A stretch of DNA of 64,000 nt. Origin: Saccharospirillum alexandrii (GTDB lineage: Bacteria; Pseudomonadota; Gammaproteobacteria; Pseudomonadales; Natronospirillaceae). Within the stretch, counting starts at the first letter, position 1; each line of letters begins with the position of its first letter. The translations under genes were made by a program, and so were the position numbers. The stretch lies in the NCBI RefSeq assembly GCF_004000275.1, contig NZ_RCIP01000002.1, positions 620,283 to 684,282 on the forward strand, in the 5' to 3' direction. Of this stretch, positions 56,798-64,000 are shown in pieces. A model generated the notes under the pieces. That model was not told the origin of the DNA, searched no databases, and saw nothing but the letters and a program-made list of their open reading frames with translations.

Positions 56798-57409
56798 ATG
56801 AGCCGTGACACCCTGACGTTCCGCCACACCATTGACCAGGTTGAGCATCTTTACGAAGGCTTCTACCGCATGGACCGCTACACTCTGACGCACCAGACAT
56901 TCGCGGGCCAGACCCTGACCATACAGCGCGAATTGATGGACCGTCACGATGCCGTGTGCGTGCTGCCGCTCGACCTGGCCACCGACCATGTGGTGCTGGT
57001 CGAGCAGTTTCGGGTCGGCGCCCTGCGCCTGGCCAACCCCTGGTTACTGGAACTGGTGGCCGGGCTGATCGATAAAGACGAGGTTCCCGAGCAGGTTGCC
57101 CACCGTGAAGCCCAGGAAGAAGCCGGGGTTGAACTGGGTCGGCTACACCCCATCACCGAATATCTGCCCTCGCCGGGCGGCACCAATGAACGGGTGTTTC
57201 TGTTCGTTGGCGAAGTCGACAGCCAGGGGGTCGGCGGCGTACACGGCCTCGACGAGGAAGGCGAAGACATTCGCGTCCACCGGGTGCCGCTGGAGCAAGC
57301 CTTCGCCTGGTGTAAAGACGGCACCATCAACAATGCCGCCAGCCTGATCGCCCTGCAATGGGTGCAACTGAACCTGACCTGGTTAAGAGACCACTGGTCC
57401 GTAAGTTAA
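56798..57409 (+). CDS. nudF: ADP-ribose pyrophosphatase (Nudix)
   Basis: A 203-residue Nudix hydrolase that splits ADP-ribose to AMP and ribose 5-phosphate. The Nudix box is GLIDKDEVPEQVAHREAQEEAGV, matching GX5EX7REUXEEXGU in full, with a PLDLATDHVVLVEQFRVG segment before it typical of NudF. ATG 56798 has AGAGG at 56787 with the right spacing; an ATG two codons earlier overlaps the RBS. It opens the nudF-DUF1249-cpdA-parE run. Confidence 0.94.
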   Translation: MSRDTLTFRHTIDQVEHLYEGFYRMDRYTLTHQTFAGQTLTIQRELMDRHDAVCVLPLDLATDHVVLVEQFRVGALRLANPWLLELVAGLIDKDEVPEQVAHREAQEEAGVELGRLHPITEYLPSPGGTNERVFLFVGEVDSQGVGGVHGLDEEGEDIRVHRVPLEQAFAWCKDGTINNAASLIALQWVQLNLTWLRDHWSVS

Positions 57410-57443
57410 ATGAACCCCGTACCACCCGGAGGCCATCGCCACC

Positions 57444-57905
57444 TTGATCAATAAACGCTACATCCCGGATTTGCCGGAGCAAAATGCCCTGTCTGAGGCC
57501 AACTTCCTGCGCCTGGAACGGCTGCTCGGTGATATGAGCAAAAGCCACTACGCCTTTCAATGGGGCGGCGAGAAGGGGCAGGCACCGGTGCGCGTGCAAA
57601 TTGATGTGCAGGAGCGATTCAAGTTCACCACAACCCTCACCCTGAGCAAAGACAACCCCGCCCTGCCCGAACCGCTCAACCAGGTGCAGCTGACGCTGCG
57701 CATGTACCACGATGCGCGCATGGCTGAAGTCGTCACCTGGGCCAAGGGCAAGCAGATGTCGGGCGTATACCCCTACCCGAACGAACAGATGTACCAGATC
57801 GATGAAAAAGCCCAGGCCAACCAGTACCTGGGCGAATGGCTCGCGCATTTGATGCAACACGGCGTTACTGAAGAGCGCTGGCAGCCTGCGTCGCCGGAGC
57901 AATAG
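57444..57905 (+). CDS. yqiB: DUF1249 (YqiB) family protein
   Basis: A 153-residue soluble protein of the DUF1249/YqiB family. RYIPDLPEQNALSEANFLRLERLL and the late YPYPNEQMYQIDEKAQANQYLGEWLAHL are its hallmarks. Start is TTG at 57444 after GGAGG at 57428. The function is unknown, though it is conserved next to nudF and cpdA in many gammaproteobacteria. Confidence 0.9.
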   Translation: MINKRYIPDLPEQNALSEANFLRLERLLGDMSKSHYAFQWGGEKGQAPVRVQIDVQERFKFTTTLTLSKDNPALPEPLNQVQLTLRMYHDARMAEVVTWAKGKQMSGVYPYPNEQMYQIDEKAQANQYLGEWLAHLMQHGVTEERWQPASPEQ

Positions 57906-58015
57906 GCCTAAAACCACTCATTGATGAGAGCCAGGTCGCGAAATGCACAGGGCGTGTTACATTTAGCCTGGACTTTGTGTAAAAATGGAATCATAACCGT
58001 TGACTGCGGATTGAC

Positions 58016-58822
58016 ATGTTGAAACAGCAGACAGTACGTGTGGTGCAAATCACCGATAGCCATCTTCATGCCAGCCAGGAAGGCACTCTGCTGGGCATGA
58101 ACACCCTGAACAGCCTGGACCTGGTGCTCGACCGCGTGGTCGCGGAGCGCCCGGAGATCGACGTTGTGCTCGCCACCGGGGACATCGCACAGGATGGATC
58201 CGTCGGCGCCTACACCACCTTCATCGGGCGGATGGATCGTCTTGGCGCCCCCGTTTTCTGGACCGCAGGCAACCACGACGACCGAGAGCACATGAGCCAG
58301 GCCCTGGCACTGACCGGCCGGCAATCCATGGCACGCAGCGTTTTTACCACCGACGACTGGGTCATTGTACTGCTCGACAGCACCGTGCCCGGTAAGGTCT
58401 ACGGGCACCTCGCCACTGACCAGCTCGCCCTGCTCGACCGCGCCCTGACCCAACACAGCGACAAACACGCTCTGGTGACCTTTCACCACCACCCCAAATC
58501 GATGGGCAGCCGCTGGATCGATAAAATCGGCATTCACAACGAAGCGGATCTGATGGCCGTGCTGGGCCGCCACACCAACGTGCGCGCCCTACTGTGGGGG
58601 CATGTACATCAGAGCAGCGACGAAGTGCGAGATGGCCTGCGATACATCTCCACGCCTTCAACCTGCGTTCAGTTCGAACCGAAAAGCAAAGACTTCTCGA
58701 TCGACACAGAAGGCCCCGGCTACCGCTGGCTCGACCTGCATGCCGATGGCAGCATAGACACCGGCCTCACCCGCGTTGAAGGGGTCGACTTCGAGATCGA
58801 CTACTCCGTCAAAGGCTACTGA
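58016..58822 (+). CDS. cpdA: 3',5'-cyclic-AMP phosphodiesterase CpdA
   Basis: A 268-residue metallophosphoesterase. The metal-binding motifs are in VQITDSHLHA, ATGDIAQDG, GNHDD, the HHHP segment and WGHVHQ. The early TLLGMNTLNSLDLVLDRV is CpdA-like. It hydrolyses cAMP and so lowers Crp signalling. In Escherichia coli yqiA lies between cpdA and parE; here the gap to parE is 187 bases without a gene. Confidence 0.94.
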   Translation: MLKQQTVRVVQITDSHLHASQEGTLLGMNTLNSLDLVLDRVVAERPEIDVVLATGDIAQDGSVGAYTTFIGRMDRLGAPVFWTAGNHDDREHMSQALALTGRQSMARSVFTTDDWVIVLLDSTVPGKVYGHLATDQLALLDRALTQHSDKHALVTFHHHPKSMGSRWIDKIGIHNEADLMAVLGRHTNVRALLWGHVHQSSDEVRDGLRYISTPSTCVQFEPKSKDFSIDTEGPGYRWLDLHADGSIDTGLTRVEGVDFEIDYSVKGY

Positions 58823-59009
58823 CTGGCCCGGTATTGCCGGTCTGTAGCCCGCCTGGTAGCGGTTTGGTTCATGCCCGCCATGCGCGCAATACCCCCTGGC
58901 ACTCGACGCCAGTGCCGCTTAGCCAGTATCCTAACCCCATTCTTCAGCCCCTTCCTGGCTGACTTTCAGCAAGCACCTTGCGAGACAGATTGATGAGGCA
59001 CTCCCGAGC

Positions 59010-60905
59010 ATGAGTCAGAGCAATTATTCGGCCGACGCCATTGAAGTCCTGAGCGGCCTTGACCCGGTGCGCAAACGCCCCGGCATGTACACCGACACCA
59101 CCCGCCCCAACCACCTGGCCCAGGAAGTCATCGACAACAGCGTCGACGAAGCCATCGGCGGCTATGCCACCAGCATGGAAGTGGTGCTCTATAAAGATGG
59201 CTCGCTCTCGGTGGCCGATAACGGACGCGGCATGCCAGTGGATATTCACCCCGAACACGGCGTACCCGGCATCGAACTGATCATGACCCGGCTGCACGCC
59301 GGGGGTAAGTTTTCCGGTAAGAACTACCAGTTCTCGGGCGGTTTGCACGGCGTAGGCATCTCGGTGGTTAACGCCCTGTCGACGCTGCTGGAAGTCTCGG
59401 TAAAACGCGACGGCAAACTCTACCGCATGGGCTTCGCCAACGGCGACAAAGCCTCCGAGCTTGAAGAGATCGGCAATTGTGCCAAGCGAGACACCGGCAC
59501 CACCGTGCGCTTTATGCCCGACCCCAAATACTTCGACAGCGGCAAATTTCTCGCCAGCCGTCTGCGCCATGTACTGCGCGCCAAGGCGGTGCTGTGCCCC
59601 GGCCTGAAAGTTACTTTCTACAACGAAGAAAAAGACGAAACCGACACCTGGCACTACGCCGACGGCCTGCGCGATTACCTGCACAACGCCACCGTGGTCT
59701 ACGACCCGATTCCCGCTGAACCCTTCACTGGTACCTTCACCAGCGAGGACGAGGCGGTCGACTGGGCCGTGCAGTGGTTGCCGGAAGGTGGCGAAGGCGT
59801 ACAAGAAAGCTACGTTAACCTGATCCCGACGGCCCTCGGCGGCACCCACGTCAACGGCCTGCGCCAGGGCCTGCTCGACGCCCTGCGTGACTTCTGTGAA
59901 TACCGCAATCTGCTGCCGCGCGGCGTCAAACTCAGCCCCGAAGACGTCTGGGACAAATGCCACTACGTGCTGTCGTTCAAATTGCGCGATCCACAGTTCT
60001 CCGGCCAGACCAAAGAGCGGCTGTCGTCACGCCAGGCCTCAGCCTTTATTTCCGGCGTGGTTAAAGATGCCTTCAGCCTGTGGCTGAACCAGCACACCGA
60101 CATCGCCGAACAGATCGCCGAACTGGTGGTCAGCAACGCCCAGAGCCGCCTCAAGCAAGCCAAGAAAGTCGCGCGCAAAAAAGTCACCCAGGGCCCTGCC
60201 CTGCCCGGCAAACTGGCGGACTGTTCCGGCAGCGAAACCAGCCGCAGCGAACTGTTTCTGGTGGAGGGTGATTCCGCTGGCGGTTCTGCAAAACAGGCCC
60301 GCGACCGGACCTTTCAGGCGATCATGCCGTTGCGCGGCAAGATTCTGAACAGTTGGGAGGTCGCCAGCGATGAATTGCTGGCCAGCGAAGAAATCCACAA
60401 CATCGCCATCGCCCTGGGCGTCGACCCGGATACCGACAACCTCGAAGGCCTGCGCTACGGCAAGGTCTGCATCCTCGCCGATGCCGACTCGGATGGCCTG
60501 CACATCTGCACCCTGCTGTGCGCCCTGTTCATGCGCCACTTCCGCGCCCTGGTCGACAACGGCCACGTCTATGTCGCCATGCCTCCGCTGTACCGGATCG
60601 ACATCGGCAAGGAGATCTATTACGCCCTGGACAACGATGAACGCGACGGCATTCTCGACCGCATCAAGGCCGAGAAAAAACGCGGCAAAGTTCAGGTCAC
60701 CCGATTCAAGGGCCTGGGCGAAATGAACCCGCTGCAACTGCGCGAAACCACCATGGACCCGAACACCCGGCGCCTGGTGCAACTGCGCATCGACGACAAC
60801 GACGTCGCTGTCGAGATGATGGACATGTTACTGGCTAAAAAGCGTTCCGGTGACCGTAAAAACTGGTTGGAATCCAAGGGTAATCTGGCTGACATCTCCG
60901 TTTGA
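59010..60905 (+). CDS. parE: DNA topoisomerase IV subunit B
   Basis: A 631-residue ATPase subunit of topoisomerase IV, decatenating chromosomes with ParC. GHKL ATP-site elements: QEVIDNSVDEAIGGY, DNGRGMPVD and GGLHGVGISVVNAL. The transducer and TOPRIM follow, with LVEGDSAGGSAKQARDR and ILADADSDGLHICTL for Mg binding. ParE rather than GyrB is indicated by length (GyrB is about 800 residues with an insert) and by the neighbouring cpdA. ParC is not in this window. Confidence 0.96.
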   Translation: MSQSNYSADAIEVLSGLDPVRKRPGMYTDTTRPNHLAQEVIDNSVDEAIGGYATSMEVVLYKDGSLSVADNGRGMPVDIHPEHGVPGIELIMTRLHAGGKFSGKNYQFSGGLHGVGISVVNALSTLLEVSVKRDGKLYRMGFANGDKASELEEIGNCAKRDTGTTVRFMPDPKYFDSGKFLASRLRHVLRAKAVLCPGLKVTFYNEEKDETDTWHYADGLRDYLHNATVVYDPIPAEPFTGTFTSEDEAVDWAVQWLPEGGEGVQESYVNLIPTALGGTHVNGLRQGLLDALRDFCEYRNLLPRGVKLSPEDVWDKCHYVLSFKLRDPQFSGQTKERLSSRQASAFISGVVKDAFSLWLNQHTDIAEQIAELVVSNAQSRLKQAKKVARKKVTQGPALPGKLADCSGSETSRSELFLVEGDSAGGSAKQARDRTFQAIMPLRGKILNSWEVASDELLASEEIHNIAIALGVDPDTDNLEGLRYGKVCILADADSDGLHICTLLCALFMRHFRALVDNGHVYVAMPPLYRIDIGKEIYYALDNDERDGILDRIKAEKKRGKVQVTRFKGLGEMNPLQLRETTMDPNTRRLVQLRIDDNDVAVEMMDMLLAKKRSGDRKNWLESKGNLADISV

Positions 60906-60947
60906 CGGCTACTCCGGCTTGAGTGCCTTGAGTACGTGTTCCCGGCC

Positions 60948-61123
60948 GGGTATCCCTGTCCGGGGTCGGCGTGAATCTCTCCATGGCGGTCCGACGCTTC
61001 GCGCCTAGACCGGATGATATGAATCCCCTCCATGGGATTCACCCATACGGGCTCGCTTCGCTCATGCTAAAACGCTCCTGGCGTTTTAGTCCATGTTGCG
61101 GACTGCCCCAGACAGGGACACCC
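60948..61123 (-). repeat. Inverted-repeat element, copy R8
   Basis: Arms 60948-60965 and 61106-61123 pair at 16 of 18 positions; both exceptions are A-C or C-A on plus, which are G-U on the minus strand. The core read on minus has CTAAAACGC/GCGTTTTAG and GAATCCCATGGA, the R4 type, so it is reversed relative to parE and cobU transcription. A CTCCGGCTTGAG at 60912, 7 bases after the parE stop, may be a remnant outer arm. Confidence 0.82.
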
Positions 61124-61252
61124 AATCGCCAACGCTCGCTCAGCATCGATTTTTAGATTGCCTCCAAAGGCTATAGATTTACCAACTATTAACTGCCCAC
61201 ATCAAAGGTATCTCGGCATGTGTGGTCTATCGTTCAAAACCGGAGATTTCAT

Positions 61253-61762
61253 TTGACTGTGCACCTGATCCTCGGCGGAGCCCGTTCCGGTAAATCAAGT
61301 TATGCCGAACGCATTGCTCTTGCAGCCGACGGCCCACTTCACTATCTGGCCACAGCCGAAGCCGGCGATGCAGAAATGGCAGACCGCCTGGAACGACACC
61401 AGACCCTGCGCTCTCCCCGATTCGAAACCTGTGAATGCCCGCTGACGCTACCCGAGGAACTGGCCAAAAGAGATCAACCTGGCCACACTCTTCTGGTAGA
61501 TTGTCTGACCTTATGGCTTAGCAATTGCCTGCAAACCACACCTGATTCCTGGGCTGAGAGGCGTGCAGCCCTGTTAGGCCAATTGCGAGAAACACAGGCT
61601 GATGTTCTTCTGGTGAGCAATGAAGTCGGCCAGGGCATTGTGCCCCTAGGCGCACTGAACCGACGATTTGTTGATGAGGCCGGCTGGCTACATCAGGCTA
61701 TTGCAGAACAGGCTTATCAGGTCACCTGGGTTGTGGCTGGGTTACCGCAAAAATTGAAATAA
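61253..61762 (+). CDS. cobU: Adenosylcobinamide kinase / adenosylcobinamide-phosphate guanylyltransferase
   Basis: A 169-residue bifunctional enzyme of the cobalamin nucleotide-loop pathway: it phosphorylates adenosylcobinamide and then transfers GMP to it. P-loop GGARSGKS near the N-terminus, H in LERHQTLRSP (the nucleotidylated histidine), and LLVDCLTLWLSN are intact. The start TTG at 61253 has GGAG nine bases upstream; upstream in-frame starts would add an unrelated leader. No cobalamin riboswitch is recognisable upstream. It begins the salvage operon cobU-cobT-cobS-cobC. Confidence 0.93.
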   Translation: MTVHLILGGARSGKSSYAERIALAADGPLHYLATAEAGDAEMADRLERHQTLRSPRFETCECPLTLPEELAKRDQPGHTLLVDCLTLWLSNCLQTTPDSWAERRAALLGQLRETQADVLLVSNEVGQGIVPLGALNRRFVDEAGWLHQAIAEQAYQVTWVVAGLPQKLK

Positions 61763-61802
61763 CTGAATGGTTCAGTAAATTTTCAAGATGGCAACAATTC
61801 AA

Positions 61803-61915
61803 GTGTTAGCTGCCGGGTAGGCCTCTCCGGGGTAGTCCGCAACAGGGATGTTGCGGTCTAGGCTCCATGGATGGATCTACGCCGACCCCGGAGTGGCCTA
61901 TCCGGTAGCTGACAC
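61803..61915 (+). repeat. Inverted-repeat element, copy R9, between cobU and cobT
   Basis: Arms 61803-61832 and 61886-61915 pair over 29 of 30 positions; three are G-U on the plus strand, one is T-T. The core has the stem CCGCAAC/GTTGCGG and CTCCATGGATGG. It shares its arm with R6. It is inserted inside the cob operon, 40 bases after the cobU stop. Confidence 0.88.
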
Positions 61916-61989
61916 GAACGACCGCCAACGAAGCAAACCCGGCGGGCAACCCGGGGCCCAAACTCACCCACCAGAGGGAACAGCAACCC

Positions 61990-63045
61990 ATGCCCAAGGA
62001 CCGCTTTACCATCACCGCTGTAGACAACAGTCTTGATGCTGTTATCCAGAATACGCTCGATAACAAGACCAAGCCGCCCGGATCACTGGGTCAGTTGGAA
62101 GCGGTGGCGGCGCAGATCGCTCGTATTCAACACAGTTTAAGCCCGCAGCTCAGCCGCTTGAATCATTGTGTGTTTGCGGCCGACCATGGAATTTGTGAGG
62201 AAGGTGTAAGCCCTTACCCCAGTGACGTAACGCGCCAGATGGTGCTGAACTTTATGGCCGGTGGCGCCGCCATCAACGTGTTTTGCCGGCAGCAGGACGT
62301 TCGCTTGACCGTGGTCGATGCCGGGCTCAAGGGTGAACCACTGCCCGCCCACCCAAACCTGATTGACGCCAGGCTGGGCGAGGGCAGCGCGAATTTTATG
62401 CGCCAGCCTGCTATGAGCCGCGAGCACTACCAGCTAGCCGTCGACAAAGCGGCCGACATCATAGAAATGCAACTGGCCGAAGGCGCCGACATTCTCAGCT
62501 TTGGTGAAATGGGCATTGGCAATACCACCGCCGGCGCGGCTCTGATGGCCGCCTGCCTGAAGCTCGACCCCGCCGACTGCGTAGGTGCCGGAACCGGCGC
62601 CAACACCACACTTGTTGAACACAAAACCCAGGTTGTTCGCCAGGCGCTGGCATTGCACCAGGCAGGTTTGACCTCGGGTCGCGCCATCATGCAGCATCTG
62701 GGTGGGTTTGAACTGGCGATGATCGCCGGGGCCATGGCGGCTACGGCAGAGCTGGGTAAACCCTTTATTGTCGATGGCTTTCTGGCAACGGCCGCACTGC
62801 TGACCGTCTGGTGCGATCACCCCGAGATCCTCGACTACGCCCTGTTCAGCCATGTTTCCGGCGAGCAGGGTCACCAGCGCATGCTCACTGCTCTGGGCGT
62901 AACACCCCTGCTGCAGCTCGACTTGCGTCTGGGCGAAGGTACCGGCGCGGTATTGGCCTGGCCGCTGATTCGGGCCGCCGTTGCCATGCTCGATGAAATG
63001 GCCAGCTTCGACAGTGCCGGCGTCGATACCGCTGGGGGTGATTGA
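61990..63045 (+). CDS. cobT: Nicotinate-nucleotide--dimethylbenzimidazole phosphoribosyltransferase
   Basis: A 351-residue enzyme making alpha-ribazole phosphate from dimethylbenzimidazole and nicotinate mononucleotide for the lower loop of cobalamin. Conserved elements: NKTKPPGSLGQLE at the N-terminus, FAADHGICEEGVSPYP, SFGEMGIGNTTAGAAL, and the C-terminal DGFLATAALL and GTGAVLAWPLIRAAVAML. It lies 227 bases after cobU, R9 lying between. Its stop overlaps the possible cobS start. Confidence 0.95.
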   Translation: MPKDRFTITAVDNSLDAVIQNTLDNKTKPPGSLGQLEAVAAQIARIQHSLSPQLSRLNHCVFAADHGICEEGVSPYPSDVTRQMVLNFMAGGAAINVFCRQQDVRLTVVDAGLKGEPLPAHPNLIDARLGEGSANFMRQPAMSREHYQLAVDKAADIIEMQLAEGADILSFGEMGIGNTTAGAALMAACLKLDPADCVGAGTGANTTLVEHKTQVVRQALALHQAGLTSGRAIMQHLGGFELAMIAGAMAATAELGKPFIVDGFLATAALLTVWCDHPEILDYALFSHVSGEQGHQRMLTALGVTPLLQLDLRLGEGTGAVLAWPLIRAAVAMLDEMASFDSAGVDTAGGD

Positions 63046-63050
63046 GCGCA

Positions 63051-63845
63051 ATGCCATCACCGGATACCCCCCGAACGGAACCCTGGCTCGTCACCCAGTG
63101 GCACAGTTTCTTCAACGCCTGGGTCTTCTTCTCCCGCCTGCCCCCGCCCCCGGGTATCCGCTTTGACGACGCGCTGCTGAACCACAGCAGCCGTTATTTT
63201 ACCTGGGTCGGGGCGATTCTCGGCCTGATGTTGGCCCTGGTCGTGATGGCCGCAGGCACCTTATGGACCTGGCCCGTGGCGGTTGCACTGATGCTGGCTT
63301 TCAGCCTGCTGCTGACCGGCGCCTTTCACGAAGACGGCCTGGCCGACACCTTCGATGGCTTTGGCGGTGGCTTCACCCGCGAGGCCGTGCTCACCATCAT
63401 GAAAGACAGCCGCCTGGGCACTTACGGTGCGGCGGCCCTTGTAGTCACCCTACTGATTCGCTGGCTAGCCTGGACAACCCTGTTCGAGCAAGGCCTATCG
63501 CCCTGGTGGGCGCTGCCACTGATCGCTGCCTGGAGCCGGTTCTGGGCCATCTCAACCCTCTGGACGCTCCCCTACGCCCGCGACGACAACAGCAAAAGCA
63601 AACCCCTGGCCACCCGCTTTGACACAGGCGCCTCGGTGCTGGCATTGGTGCCCGTAATGGGGTTAGTCTGGTGGCTAAGCCCAATGCAGCTGCTCGGCCT
63701 AGCGCTTGGAGCCCTGTTGCTTCGCGCCCTGTTGAACCGCTGGTTTATGCGCCGCATTCAGGGCTACACTGGCGACTGCCTGGGCGCTGCCCAGCAACTG
63801 CAGGAAACGCTGGCCGTGCTGATCCTGCTGGCGTTCATTGCCTGA
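63051..63845 (+). CDS. cobS: Adenosylcobinamide-GDP ribazoletransferase (cobalamin synthase)
   Basis: A 264-residue integral membrane enzyme joining adenosylcobinamide-GDP and alpha-ribazole to make adenosylcobalamin. The family features GAFHEDGLADTFDGFGGG, then KDSRLGTYG, and the late RIQGYTGDCLGAAQQL are present, with six or so hydrophobic helices. I list ATG 63051; TTG at 63042 overlaps the cobT stop and could be used instead. It is the last gene fully inside the window of the cob operon. Confidence 0.94.
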   Translation: MPSPDTPRTEPWLVTQWHSFFNAWVFFSRLPPPPGIRFDDALLNHSSRYFTWVGAILGLMLALVVMAAGTLWTWPVAVALMLAFSLLLTGAFHEDGLADTFDGFGGGFTREAVLTIMKDSRLGTYGAAALVVTLLIRWLAWTTLFEQGLSPWWALPLIAAWSRFWAISTLWTLPYARDDNSKSKPLATRFDTGASVLALVPVMGLVWWLSPMQLLGLALGALLLRALLNRWFMRRIQGYTGDCLGAAQQLQETLAVLILLAFIA

Positions 63846-63886
63846 GCAGGGATAGAAACCCTAACCGTCATCATGGAAGGATACCG

Positions 63887-64000
63887 GTGATACTGATTCG
63901 ACACGGCGCACCGGCCGAAACCGGTGTCTGTTACGGGCACAGCGACCCGACTCTGGCAGAGCCGGCGGAACAGACCGCCCGGTCGCTGCCTGCCAGGTTC
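63887..64000 (+). CDS. cobC: Histidine phosphatase family protein, N-terminal part (probable CobC)
   Basis: The first 38 residues only: the frame begins with GTG at 63887 (GGAAGG upstream) and reads ILIRHGAP at the start, the RHG active-site loop of the histidine phosphatase superfamily, before the window ends. Placement right after cobS in a cob operon supports alpha-ribazole phosphatase CobC, but a phosphoglycerate mutase-like homologue cannot be excluded from the fragment. Confidence 0.7.
   Translation, partial: MILIRHGAPAETGVCYGHSDPTLAEPAEQTARSLPARF

Noticed and set aside
58823-59009. yqiA between cpdA and parE
   Set aside because: The 187-base gap is too small and has no frame resembling the YqiA esterase, unlike the Escherichia coli order.
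61124-61252. Cobalamin riboswitch before cobU
   Set aside because: No B12 box or other conserved riboswitch sequence is recognisable in the leader; the space is mainly repeat R8 and a short AT-rich stretch.

Overview
The window is a stretch of ordinary chromosome from a Gram-negative gammaproteobacterium. Lipid A/Kdo synthesis (waaA), a TolC family exporter, the pilT/pilU twitching motors, the aru/ast arginine succinyltransferase operon, cpdA/parE and ahpC/ahpF all point that way. Gene order (pilU-pilT / yggS-proC-yggT-metX-metW-DUF4426-rdgB-hemW; tolC / nudF-DUF1249-cpdA-parE) is typical of Pseudomonadales/Oceanospirillales. A marine or halophilic Oceanospirillales-like host is my inference; the genus cannot be fixed from the sequence alone. 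There are no rRNA or tRNA genes, prophage, transposase, CRISPR array or defence island that I can support.

Layout. 0-7 kb: a 2Fe-2S ferredoxin, an Ada-AlkA fusion plus MGMT DNA-alkylation repair pair, three GNAT acetyltransferases, an EamA transporter and rraA. 7.2-8.7 kb: an AT-richer two-gene cassette of unknown function. 8.9-12 kb: a Fur-box-controlled iron-type ABC importer. 12.1-13.6 kb: a BNR-repeat protein paired with a MoaD/ThiS-like protein. 13.6-19.4 kb: P-loop kinase, GDPD phosphodiesterase, chemoreceptor, isoaspartyl dipeptidase and an ArgR-like AraC regulator. 19.4-26.4 kb: aruC-aruF-aruG-astD-astB, which converts arginine towards succinylglutamate, with no astE here. 26.5-38.1 kb: lone receiver protein, pilU/pilT, PLP homeostasis, proline, methionine, nucleotide-pool and heme housekeeping genes, Kdo transferase and a cold-shock protein. 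38.4-45.3 kb: methyltransferase, a 711-residue exported unknown, then two genes with PHO boxes: a membrane-anchored beta-helix protein and PhoX. 45.3-56.5 kb: pirin, EAL phosphodiesterase, second chemoreceptor, two alpha/beta hydrolases, Ppx/GppA, AhpF/AhpC, GST, TolC. 56.8-64 kb: nudF-DUF1249-cpdA-parE and a cobalamin salvage operon cobU-cobT-cobS-(cobC, cut by the window end).

The most unusual signal is a dispersed family of intergenic inverted repeats (nine full copies and one reduced copy). Arms of 18-31 bp differ between loci but stay self-complementary, around a shared core with a short stem and a CATGGATG motif. When I wrote out the arm pairs, nearly all imperfect positions turned out to be G-U (G-T) pairs on the strand on which the core reads CATGGATG, whether or not that strand is the one the host genes are transcribed from. 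The inner stem also covaries between copies. This suggests a folded single-strand product of the element itself. Several copies sit inside operons (astC/aruF, pilT/pilU, cobU/cobT) and several start within a few bases of a stop codon.
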